Source: Polydactylus sextarius (taxonomy: Eukaryota; Chordata; Actinopteri; Polynemidae). Taken from it: a DNA stretch of 64,000 nt. Positions 27,825-40,741 of this stretch are shown piece by piece. The position numbers were made by a program, and so were the translations under genes. The notes below the pieces were generated by a model. The model was not told where the DNA came from. It did not search any database and saw only the letters and a list, made by a program, of their open reading frames with translations. Within the stretch, counting starts at the first letter, position 1. The number at the start of each line of letters is the position of its first letter. The stretch is from the NCBI GenBank assembly GCA_016801845.1, contig CM028911.1, positions 7,548,885 through 7,612,884 of the forward strand, in the 5' to 3' direction.

Positions 27825-30800
27825 AATCCATTGGTTTTTACTGTGAAGCTGAGCTGTGATAGTGATAAATCTGTTCCATTGTCTTCCAGTCTTGTTGAAG
27901 TCTGCATCTGTGTGAGTCCATGATGTTGACAGCTTGGCAGACCAGCAGTAGGAAGAGTGTGGGCGAAGGCCAGGCAGTACACTGAACTGAACTCAGAGTC
28001 TTAGAGGCCCACATGCCTTCATTATTCAGTTGGAATCTATTGAGCATCTGGGACTAAATTATTCATCAACATCGACCTAGTTCCAGGGTGCTAAGTTAGA
28101 TACTTGGATGTCATCAGGCGTTCTGATAAGAGCGGCTGCAGCAGTGTGATAGTTGCCATGGGTAAACAGAAACTGCACTGGGATCATAAAGAGTACGAGC
28201 CACTATATTGTTATTGTGGACCGTAGGTTTGTATCTCAGAGCCTCTAGGTGTGGGGCGCTCAGTGTAAGAAGAAGGTGGCATTCTTCATCCCATGTCTGA
28301 GCATAAACCATTTCTATCTGTTGTCCTTCTGCCCCCCTCCCTCTCTCCCTCCGTCTCTCGCTGGCACACTAATGATGTGTTGCTGCAAGAGTGAAGCTTA
28401 GGACAACAAACTCCTCCCAATTAGTTTGCCCAGACTACAACTCTGGTCAGATGTGGACACTAGCAGGCTGCTATCAGTGAAAATCAGTGCCAGCGTTTGA
28501 AGTAAAGGCACAGAGCATGAGTAAGAACTTATACAGAATACCGATTCATCTGCTTTTAGGAGCATTTTGAGCATTGGCCTCAATGGCTGTTGCCAATTAC
28601 CGACAGGATATAGATAATATTTTCAGCTGTAATATTGGTTTAAGTAGTCTTGAGTATTTTGTTAATGGGATTTATCCAGGATTATTATGAGTTAATGGAA
28701 ATAAAGTCTATGCCAAGAAATGATCTGAGCAACCTTGACATTTTTATTACTTTTAGTTTATATAATTCTATGTGTATTTGTTAAGTTATAAAATCTAATT
28801 ACATTATGTGAAAGTAAATATGATACCAGAAAAGGATGCATTTTCTTTTATTTAGCAAGTTTATTTAGCATATTTTTTTCAGTGTATTATAATTGATGGA
28901 GCATCACTTTTGGTACATTCATATATTATAATTAGTAGTTAATGATTTTCCTTGATGTTTCAGCAAATATAATGAAATGAAAAGTGAAAAAAATGAAAGA
29001 ACACATCTAAACATCTGCAGATCCTATTTTAACACAGCGATTAGGATGTGAAAGAGTAAAATATGCAACAAATAACAATTATTAAAAGTGGTCTGATACA
29101 TTTTACATGTGGAAAAATAAAAGAAATAGAGTATGATAATATTAAATATATATATATATATATATATATAAAACACTGGCAAAGAGAAAGAGAGACCATC
29201 TACCTCTGGCATTCATGTATGGCCTTGTCTGAAAATAGTGCCAGCCCCTGGGGAACAGTTATTCAGTAGGATGCTTACACCTAATGGACTCTCAGTACAG
29301 TATGAGCATATGTGTCATGGACATGAAAGATCAGACAGTCGGACAAAGCTGAGGACAAGTTATGAGACAAAATCTGTGAGCAGTTAAGCAGACAAGAAGG
29401 TTTTTGGTTTTTTTTTAACAAAAAATGTGTGATGATGATGTGCAGCTAAACCATTTAATCTTTGATTTTTCAATCAAGACAGAATTTATTTCTATGGGCT
29501 GATAAGAGAACTACATTTTCAGGATTCTGAAAAAAGTCCTGAGATTTACACCTGATCTTAACAAGTCGGATGTTACATACTTTGAGAACAAAAATATCAA
29601 TTTTATTATTGTCTCGTATTGTAAATATATATTGTAAAACAAGAGCTGTTACTCGACTAAAGCTAAAGCTGAGCTCACTGGGGGAAAAAACAGAAAAGCA
29701 GAAAGGCAAAAGAAAACAGCAAGCATCCTCAGTGGAATACATTACCAGGACAGTAGAGGCATGCTTCGGATAAACCCTTCAGATGCCTTCAGTGTCCTCC
29801 TGACTTTCAGCTTGTCTCCAAAGAGACATGTTGTGTGCCAGAGAGCATTCATCAAATTAGACCAGAGAGAAAACAATGTGAAAACCCACGGCTCTCCATA
29901 GAGACATGCCGACAGGTTATCACAGGGAAGGTGCCTCTTGCTCTTGAGCGCCGGGGCCAGAAGCACACAGCATCCTCCCTCAAGAGCAGCTCTCCCATGC
30001 CTCCCCCTCCCTCTCCCTCTACCCCCATCTCCCCACACAGGCCAGGATTAAGAGGGGAACACATGCATTCAGGGGGAGAAGTGAACAAATGTAGTGCTGT
30101 ACAGAGAGAGCCACCTGCTCCGAATAGTATTTTTCACAGACTGGCACTGGACATTATGTAGTTGAGCATTAGGTGGGGAACAGATGAGTGTTTGCAGGGT
30201 TGTAGATAACCTGGTGTCCAGTACAATGAGACTGCTGACTAAGCTTTGGTGAGCACATGCGGACCACAGCTTGGCGTGGACATCTCATTACAGAGGACCG
30301 CTATCAATTCTCAGAGATCGAAACCGCCATGACAGTGCTAAAGAAAGCACCAGGGCGCCTTAGGCTGAATCAGGTTGGAATTTCCTGGTCCACATCTCCC
30401 TTGATGGGTCAATCAGTGCATGAACCAAGGTCAGTCAATAGCTTTATTTCACTATAAAGTTTATGGAAATCCATTTCTCTTTGTGTCTTTGCATCTATAT
30501 TTCCCCTTGCACCTAAAGGATTTCAAATGACTATGTACATAGAAACTATGAACATTTACATAATGTTTTTTATAAAGACTAAAAGCAGGTTACTTTTTTA
30601 CGGTTTCTCGTTTTCTTCCATTTTTTTGTAGAAGTCTGTTTCCCCAGATTTTCTTGGTTAATCTCTTAGGAGTGTTACTTTGTGCTGCTCTGAGCAGAGA
30701 CAGATAAATGAGCTGTGTTGTAGGTTCACTATGGCTTCAGCACTTTACCGCTAGATTAATGATGCTTTGCAAGCCCCAAGCTTTTGCTTTTAGCATTTTT

Positions 30801-33800
30801 AGAAGTACATTCATAAAATAAACTACAGGTACATGTTGTTTAATACTCTTATCTAGTGGAGCATCTTTCCTGTGGGCATGATGTTCCTCGCTTCAGTAAG
30901 CCTGAAGGCCTCCCAGGCTAATGAACCCTCCCCCTGAACATGCTATATTTCTGGAAAAGTGCAGAAAAAGATGCAATTTAAATAAGAAAACCTCCTCTTT
31001 TTTGGTTTTTAACTCAAAATCACAGCAGTTTTAAAATCATCACATGCATCATCACTTGTTATCTTGTTATTTAGGACGTCATCCTTTGAAAAAAAAACGC
31101 CTTAAAATGCCAGTGCCCTTTTTCTGGCATCCCAGTCAAGCTACCTGTCAGTTTTCATCACAGTTGTTAAATTGCATAGTAAGCCCCCTCACATAGCCCA
31201 CATTGAATCGTCACGGGTGAAAAAAGAAGCCAAGTGTTGGAGGAGGACACCATGAATTGGTAATGTTATTGGATTTCAACCAGGTCATGACCACATCAAA
31301 ATGTTGACCTACACACTAATCCTGGAAGGCGCTGCGATGCCCACTAACATGTGGATTCATTTTAGTGTTGATTTAGAGGCTTACCTTCACTACACACACA
31401 CACACACACATTTAGAAGTGTAGCATAGGGTTGATATTTTGATTCGATCAGAGGAGGATTGGACTTGGAGGTGGCTTACAGGCACAATTGAGTGACAGTA
31501 ACACAGGTCTACACACAGCCTTTGTCCTTGGAGGATGAAATGAGTATGACATTATTTTATGATGTTGTTATGAAATTATATATTATAGTTCCCTGTCATT
31601 TTTTATGGTAAGTCTCAATCAAGGTGCACTCTTACATTTGTTCAGCTATATAATGTAGATTTTTAAAGGTCAGAACTGGTGACAGATTTTCATAAACTCA
31701 ATTTTTACAGCCAAATGTTTATGTCATAAATAACCAGGTTCAATGTCTTAAGTGTTGTAGTAGTAGTAATAATATTCGCAGACTTCCATAATAAATATCC
31801 ATATTTATTATTGAATTTCACGGTGGTGAAAGTTGAAGGCTTCGAGCTGTAGCTTTCTGACCTGAATGAAGAGACAGAAACATCTAAATATGAACGGGCG
31901 TACACCTCCACCTCCACTCCACTTGGATGATCCTACAGGGAGTTAACCTATATCTGCTACACCCAAATCATATTGCTTCCTCTTCTCTGCAAATAAATCT
32001 GAAGGACAGAGTTGAAGGGACAGTGAAAGAGGAGAAGAGGCTTGTGAGATGTAGAGAGAGAGAGAGAATGAGAGTGGTAAGATAGCAAAAAGAGAGAGGG
32101 GGGTATCGATTCCTTGATTCCCGCACCTCTGCCAGTGAGCGCAGTGTCAAGATCTCCCGCCAGGAAAAACAAATCACAAGGCTGAAGTGATGGATGTGGC
32201 ACTCCAGGATCCGGCGGTTTTACCATCTGGATGGCCGACACTGTATATCAGCCTCATGCACAGCAAATTAAATTTACATTTGGAAGGCTTCCCCGGGCCT
32301 CACCCGGCACAGATGCACCAAAAACAGCCTTCTACCACAACTCCCTTAATGGGTTTGATTTATCATTTCCAGGTCTATTATGTAAAGATGATGTTGGTCC
32401 GTGTTCAGAATGTCAAAATGATTTTAACAGTCACAAAAAATCACATTAAGTGCAGCCAAATGGATGTTAAGCAAAATGACATCACCTTTAATTTCCTTAA
32501 GATGAGTCAATACTAATCCAACTTGTAGAAATATTTTACAGCCCAGCCAAACATCAGTAACAGCACAAATTCAATAAAAATCCATCTTTTCTTTCCATCT
32601 TTTTCTCGTTTCCTTTTTTTATTTGGCATGGCATCTACATATATATGAAATATTTCAGCCCACTTAATATTTTCTGATCATGTATGTGGAAATTTAGAAT
32701 CATCGGTACAGAAAGGATAAATGTTTAGTATCAGGTTATTCTGCTCAGCAGAGCTCAATAACCGAAAATCTAACCCGGCCCTGAAGAGGCTGCCATGCTT
32801 AAATGAAATGACCTTTAATGCAGAGCTGATCAAATGGCCTGAAGCAAGACTATAAAAGAACATTGCAGTGCAATGTTTTACTGTGTGCTTTTTTCTGGTC
32901 TTTTGTTTGCCCTTTCTCATTTTCCAAGAGGGTAAAAATGTATTGTGTTTGGCAGTTGGAAAGTGGATGGGAAAAGGAGTCTAAAATGAATACGCTGTTG
33001 AAACAGAGGTGGCAGCAAAGCAATGAAGGGCCTCTATATATGCCATGATTTTTGTTTTGTTTTGTTTTTATTTTGGGTGCTTGTTTTATAAAAAGAGATA
33101 CTGGATCACATTGAAAATAATAACACAAATGTATTGATTTAAACCTCTGCTGCTCTGCCCTTTGTTTTGCAGTCTTCCTCTTTTTTTTAAGCACACATGG
33201 CTGCTTGTCCTCTAAATGTCAGAGGTGTTTGGTGATGGCTCATAACAATCCCTTGAAGGAGAAATGCAAAGCCGCACACTGTAGCACAAACTGAGCATAC
33301 GATGTGACAATTGTGTTGTGAACTTTAGCCTCCGCTGTTGCTCAATAATCAGATCTCATTTCTGTAAGCGTAGTGTTGCCTGGAAAGCAATGTAGCAGCT
33401 GCTGCGGCGTCGGGCAGCGTGCAACCATGTTGACAGATAAATCCAGCAGCCAAATATTGTAGCTGTTTGGATTCACTTCTCATCTGCCTCGCTCTCCTTA
33501 ACCCAACCCTCTGGAAAAGCAGCTATTCTACATCTAACCCCACTGATTCAGCCAAGTATCTTGCCCTCACCGCTCTATTCTGTGTCTCTCTCCTTCCAGA
33601 CGACTGACGACTTGCTGGTGGCATCGGCCGAGTGCCCGAGTGATGATGAGGACATTGATCCCTGTGAGCCGAGCTCAGGTGGGTTAGGTTAGTCATCTCT
33701 TTTTTATTCTACTTCTCTCTGGGTGTGTCAGTGTCTCTGTGTGCCATAGTCCACCCCCACTAAGACACTGTAGGCTAACACACAGACACAGCGTTTAAAT

Positions 33801-36768
33801 GAGCAGACTGGAGTTTTAGTTTAAGCTTGAACACTTCTCAGAGGCAGTTCCTCTTTTTTGGCTGCCACTGACTGCATGAAATAGGAAGCTGGCTCCCATT
33901 AGTTTTGTCTGGGATAGGATTTTGCTCTTTATTATGACTGTAGTATCAGTGACCTTTTAATATGAGAGATTCAGCTAGCTAACTAGCTTGTATGGAAAAT
34001 TTAATTTTGGAAATACACATATATTTTACTCGCTAGCTGGGTTTAACATAAACACAAGAATGAGCAGGTAATAATCTGGATCAATACAAAGGTAACAAAA
34101 CTATCTTTTGTTTTAAAACTTATGATTATGATACTAATCATGATAATTCAAAGAAATCGACAACTGAAAAAAAACTATTTGCGAGATTGTTTGTGGGCGT
34201 GCTTCATTGCCCTCACGAATTAGCATATTTATGCTAAGCTAATCTATCTTAATACTAGTACGGGCTAGCATTCAGTAGTCTAGAAAGTAAAATTCTCAAA
34301 ACTATTTCTGTAATTTTAAATAGCTTCCTGTTCTGTTCTGTTTTTTTTTTTTTTGTTTTTTTTTTAATAGATAGCTCCTCCACCCTCTGAGATTTAACTC
34401 ATTCTACAGCCTTTTTTTTTTTTTTTTGCAGAGCAACCCATTGTCTGAGAATTGCATGCATAACTAAAACTTTACACCATCCAAGGTGTTTTGCAAGCGT
34501 CAGAGCAGTTGTTATTAATGCGTTAATTGTGAACCTATTCATCGTCATCGGCTCATGGCATTAATTAATGTGCAAACAAGAGCATTCTCAGAAAGACAAA
34601 ACAACACACAGTTGTAATTATCAGACCCACATGACTCCAACACATGATATCAGGGAGGGTAAACCCAAACAGGGAGTGTGTGAAGACTGATGTTTTCACA
34701 TGTGTGTTGAGGGTCCCCACTGTTGTTAATTAAGTTCCAGTGGGAGTTCATCCTGTTGCTCCTCATGTACTATTGTTCACTGTAGCTGCACATAACAGCC
34801 TTTTTGACTTTACGATTTGCGGCACAGATGGCGACAGGTGTTTCTTTTAATACGACAAACACTCAAACAAGCCTATTTTTCTCTTTAAGTTGTAACTGCG
34901 TGTTCAAGAGTCTTGATAAATTCAGTGAAATGAAATGTTTGGAAATGCAGGCATTGCTTCTACAAATCAAGATTAAAAATCTGTTTGTCCCTGCAATGTT
35001 GCCAAACTTCTAATCCCTTACCTTGCCACACACTGAAGGCAATTAAGTCTAACCCTAGTGCTCGCTTTTGAATACAAGGATTTTCAAATGCATCCTGATG
35101 AGAAACACAGAGAACAATTAAGTCCAGACCCAAGCCCCCTCCCCCCTCCATTTAGATGCTCTATCGATCAATATGTGCTCATAAAACCTCCGCTAAATTA
35201 ATGTCTGCCCCACAGCAAAGACTATCAACTTTCTAGTCTGTCTCTCTTCCTGTTCCTCTGGCCTTCCACTGGATTAGCATTTGCCACAATTACTCTCCTC
35301 TTATAACTCTCATACTGCACATTAGAGTGATATTCCCATTGGGCAGCATCTGAATAGGTACTTCCAATGTACATCTGCTACCTTTGTCAAATACCGTACA
35401 CAGGAGATTGTGCGTAGCGATTCACACCAGCAGCTTGCATTATGATATTTTTTGACAAGGGCATCTGCCAAAACATCAGTGGCGAACTGTGTGATGCTCA
35501 GGGACGCACACTCCCAGAGCAGAGTATCCCTCTCCTTCTGTGATCACTGAAGGGGATTTGACACCAGAGCTGCGGGCTCCCAGGGTGGCAGCTGTCTAAC
35601 ACCGTATCCTGATTAATATCTACATTCAGAATGATTCACACGCTCTGCCAAGCACTCACGATGATGCCGTGCATAAAGAACTAGATCCACTCTTGCCTTT
35701 AAAGGATTACTTTCTCATATTACCGTTCAGCCAACTCCTTTTAATGACACAGATTATATATCATTTTTCATACAACACCTTCACAGTCCAGTCAGTCTTG
35801 CCAACTCAAAAGCAGAGACCAGATGCATGCACCTTTGATATCTCTCTCTCTTTCTTGTGCTCAGGCTTCAGAGCATTTGTGTACAGTAGGATACTGGCGG
35901 TGCATAAGCGATCCCAAGAGGTGAGCTTTGAAGCAGACTATTATGTGAGCTATCTATGGCCCAAGGTCAGCTCTAGATCATTCTGTATCGTCCCACGGCA
36001 GTCACTATCAGCCGTTGAGTGACATCAATCGGGTAAACTTACTTATTGCCATGCTTTATTTCTCTTACCTCCGGAAACCATGGAAAGCCAACGGTACCAG
36101 CAGAGCTTATCACTCGGCAGGACTCAGATTAGATCATACTGCAGCAAATTTAATCCTCCCTACTAGTTCAGGAAACCACAAAGGAATACACAGGCCCATG
36201 ATGCTGCAACACATCTGATCTGTAACAGGAGGCTGGTTCGGGGAATGTGCATATATTCAGCATCTGAATATAACTGTGTCTATGATTACAGGCACACAGC
36301 ACTTATGTTTGCAAAACCCATTGTGAAAAGTGTTCAGCAAAGCAAATTAAAAACTAACAAAAGATATGCAAATACTAATACAAATGCTTGGTGACCTAGC
36401 ATGCCTTTAAGGGCAATTCTAATTTTGTAGAAATACTGTACAAACTCTGACATTTAGCTTAGAGGAGTCCTGTTTTTTTCTCCAAAAATGCATTTATTCA
36501 TTTAAAGGCCAGTATGAAGTGTTGGACAATCATCTGGAGAAAATATAGACGTCGTTCTCGGTTGTTTAAAAATAGCCTGATGACCGGTCCATCAAGATGC
36601 CGCCTGGTACTGATTTTCAAGTGCCAACATCAAATTTCGTGGCGCACATTAATGGAACAGGTTGTTGTGGAGCTGCATGGGGTCAGAAGGAACGGATGTC
36701 TGTTACCTACCTGCTTCATTTCATGGGCGTCATGCAGACCAATGATGGAGGGCAGCTGCTGCACGGTG

Positions 36769-36807
<39 letters not shown>

Positions 36808-39800
36808 TATGGTGTCTGGGAGGTGCAAACAAGATTACAAAACGTGAAACACTTTTACAAAGCTTGAGACAAATTTACATTTTACAAAACATTTTTACAT
36901 ATCATAAAACAAAATTACATTACCATAACACATTTACAAGTCCCGAAACAAATTTACATTTCAGAAAACAAATTAACAAGACACGAATCACTTTTACAAA
37001 TGGCAAAACAAATTTACAAGCAGCAAAACACTTTTGCAGCCATTACAGGTTTTGGTTGATAGAGTTCATGGGCAGCCAAGATGGACAGTGACAGCGTATT
37101 GGCTGTTCCCCGTTATCACTTCCAGTTCAACCCCAGAGTTGGTACATTCCCTTTCCGGTTGATGGATGATATTTGTAAATTTGTTTTGGGACATGTAAAT
37201 GTGTTATGGTAATGTAATTTTGTTTTATGATATGTAAAAATGTTTTGTAAAATGTAAATTTGTCTCAAGCTTTGTAAAAGTGTTTCACGTTTTGTAATCT
37301 TGGTTTGCACCTCCCGACCACCATAATATACACACACAATTATATACAATTATATTTGTCATATTTTTTTTAAAAAGCATTTTTGCATTTTTTCATTATT
37401 ATTTTTGTCAAAATATGGTCCTGCCTGTGTTACTTGTGACATTCTGCTATTGAAAACTATAATATATATAATGTAATATAAATGTGTCTGATGTAATATA
37501 TTTATGAAGTACCTCGAGTAGCATTTCCCAAAAGTTCCCCGCACCGGCCAAGACATCCATCAAAATATTAATGCTTTGACCCCGGAGCCCTGAGTTGTCA
37601 GTACAACATTATTACTCAGTACTGATGGGTCAAACTACACCCATCATCCAACTCTGTCTGTCATCACCACAGTGACATACTGTGTCACATATATTATGAT
37701 GAGAAAATATGTAATGGACAGGAAAGTGACTAGAATATTTAGGGTTTTTCTTTTTCAATATTTTATTGTATTACACCAAAATAAGACTCACATTACATTG
37801 GGTGCATCGGACAGATGTTTGTATTTTATACTGTATGTTCACCAATTGCAACCTCCGGTTATATGACTGATACAGACTATACACCAGCAGCCTTAGTGAG
37901 AGTTTTACTATATGCACCAACATTTCACAAATGATCTCTTTGTGCCTTTATTCTCAGCTCCAGTAGCTTCACTGTGTATTGCCTATAGGCAGGTTAAGGT
38001 TAATCATCTCTAGTTTCTGCTTCTCTCTATGCGCTCATCTTTTTCTATCCCGAAGCATTCTGCGGTGACATTAGCAGCTACTAATGTGTTTGACATTTGT
38101 TTTAATAGATTTAATTTATGGGTGGGGAAACAATACACAGAGTAAACCAATAAATCAAACAGTAAATGAATGCTCCCTTTAACCCGATGGCAATGGCTGG
38201 ATTGCACTCAGCCAGGAGGAAAAAAAAATTAGAGTAAATTATTGTTTTAAAAGTAGCTGTGAGATTAATGAAACATTAAGAGCACTGTGCTGGCTTAAGA
38301 GGTCACTGCCCACATTTAATAGGTTATTCAATCATACCCAGCTGGAACTTTGTGTGTTCATTCCTTCCTTTGCTCAATACAGTGGCACGCACCTTGCATG
38401 CCAACAGACCGCCGCTCACAGAGACAGTTCAACAATTGAAAAGCTCCTCTGAAGACTGGATAGATGCCCACTGAACATGATGAGAGCTCACGTCCATCAG
38501 AACCCTCCAATGACTTTCAAGCGTCATGTGAGATATATCAATGTGGCCATTTCATACTTTGCCACATTATGCAACAATTTTCTGGAATATTGCCATTTTT
38601 GTTTTTTGCACTCTTTCAGTGAGGATTAAAACGTCCAAGACTTTTTTTTTTCCTCTCTACATCCTATTTTAAATGAAGTGTGTTCTGGGAGGAAAAACAG
38701 GATTTCACACGCTCTGTCAGTCTTTCTCTTTACTGATCCTACCATATTTATATTTTCAATTATTTTTATTTTTCTACCACGCATCTTTTGGGAGTGCTGA
38801 CATTGATGCTAACACAATGTGTCTGTTTATAAGTCTAAGTAGGGCATGAAAGGCTTTGCTTAACCCAAGAAAGGAAAAGAAACCCAGCCAAAGGTCAGTT
38901 ATGATAATAGTAAGTTATGGCTCCGAAATATTGCCAACAAGCAACTCACAGTTGGCCAATCAAATCGGTCAGTCAATCAAAAAATCCTTCATTTTTCTCA
39001 ACAAACTTCTTGACTTGCAACAGTATTAAAGGCCTCTGATCTGTGCACCTACTTATTTTTCACATTTATATATCACCTTTTACACTGTCATGAGGAGAAG
39101 AAATGGTTAAGATGTTTTACAGAATCAAATAAAGCACCTCTACATGTTTCTACGTGTGCTAAATGTAGACTCTTGAGAAAACATGGAACGAGTGTGTTTA
39201 ATCTTCATAGACAAAGTTCACACAACAGAATGTGTGTCTGTGGGCCTGCTATAAATATCCAAAAATACAGAAACTAACAACATGTAACCTTACTCTTTAG
39301 GAATCTAATCAAAAAAGATAACTGCAGAGTTGTAGTGTTCATGCCAAGTAAGCTTAGTTATCTTCTTTCATTTCACTTTCTTTTTGTGGAACCCCTCTGG
39401 GCAAAGGTTTAAACTGCACCGTACCTTTAACTGGGCTAAAATCAAACACCTTTTAATAATTCTCACTTGGACCTCATTTCATGCTCACTCAGCTCTCTGT
39501 CTGTCATCCACCGTCAGCCTGAGCAGAGCCGCTTCAGACTCGCACATGCACGCTGTCATCAGGCATACTGCCAGTATGTCACAAGTACAGCATGGTTTGC
39601 ATCACTTCTGGAGGACACTCAGATAATTAAAGAGGGAAGAAGGATTTAATAAGTGTTTTGGTGCTGCTGCAGTTGATACAGTGACCTGTCTGCAGATTGA
39701 TCCCTAACTATATAACGGCTGTGACAGCTTGTGATTACGGCTGGATATGTGCAGTAAGAAGATGGTATAACAGTAATCCAGCTGAATACCAGCAATGTGT

Positions 39801-40669
39801 CACTAAGCATGCCAAGCCTGGGTCAGTCTGAAGGCATCACAGAGCCACACCTCCTTAAGCTCTAAAAGATCTGTGATGCACCTCTCATGTTTGTCAGCAC
39901 CAACAAAAATCTTTGATTGCATTTTGATTGAATATAACTTCAGTCTTTAGATTATTTTAGTTGCTGCATAAACTCAGTGTTGCCATGGTGCATCCATTAG
40001 CTGCAACATATAGTCTATGAGTACTCCCCATACACAGAACTCTTTCAACCCATTACCACCATCCGTTAATGAAAGGTCAAGCCCATTCTGTCCATTCAAT
40101 ATATCCTAAGTAGCCTTGGTTGCTCCATTACCTCTCAACAAGCCTTACACGCACCTGAAGTAACCCCCCCAACCCCCTCCTCGTCTCCACTCTCTGCGTT
40201 TTCCTTCATCCGTGGCCCCCGTCAACCTGCTCACCCTGTTACAAATTACCAAACAAATGAACCTTCTCGCTGGAGACAAATGAGGAAAAATAGTCTTTGA
40301 AGAGGACCATTTATTCAAATCCCGCCTGACAGAGTGGAATCTCTGATCCCATTCCTCTCCTTGAGAGCACGTGGCAAAAAAAAAGAGGCAATCACATCAG
40401 GAATCGCACTGGCTTTTAAATGACAAGTTCTATTGCACTAATGCTAATATGTAAGAGAGGTGAGCTCATGTATGCGTACCAAATTCAGGTAGAATTAAGA
40501 AAAAAGATGCTATAAAATGAATCCTGAAGTAACCAGGACATTGAAGCCAAGCCAATCTCTGTTCATGTCATTACACTCTTCACTGCCTCTGTGTATGGCA
40601 AATGAAACCCCTAGCTAGGCTATTTCATTTTCTTCACTAACAGTTACGGATCAGGGTATCCGTAAGTGA

Positions 40670-40741
<72 letters not shown>

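Larger units (their letters stand above)
13981..33599 (+). other. nrxn1: nrxn1 19.6-kb intron between LNS6/stalk exon and cysteine-loop exon
   Basis: Runs from GTAAGA to TCCTTCCAG. No coding exon recognised. In mammals the short gamma-neurexin-1 transcript starts in the equivalent intron, but I could not find a matching first exon. Contents: T tracts (20605-20625, 25701-25723), CT and GT repeats (22506-22523, 22561-22611), a TA/TG compound repeat (27771-27823), a TA repeat (29147-29170), a pyrimidine-rich run (30000-30034), a GA repeat (32052-32067) and long non-repetitive AT-rich stretches. Frames in both strands are short and unlike any family I know. Confidence 0.8.

Noticed and set aside
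13981..33599. Search for a gamma-neurexin-1 first exon (mammalian start resembling MDMRWHCENSQ)
   Set aside because: No matching ATG-led peptide with a donor in the right phase was found by eye. ATGGACATG at 29317 continues differently (KDQTV). Absence is not proven.
36597..37091. 164-residue open frame
   Set aside because: It passes through a (TA)n microsatellite (YIYIYI) and into the foldback arm; the frame reflects repeats, not a gene.
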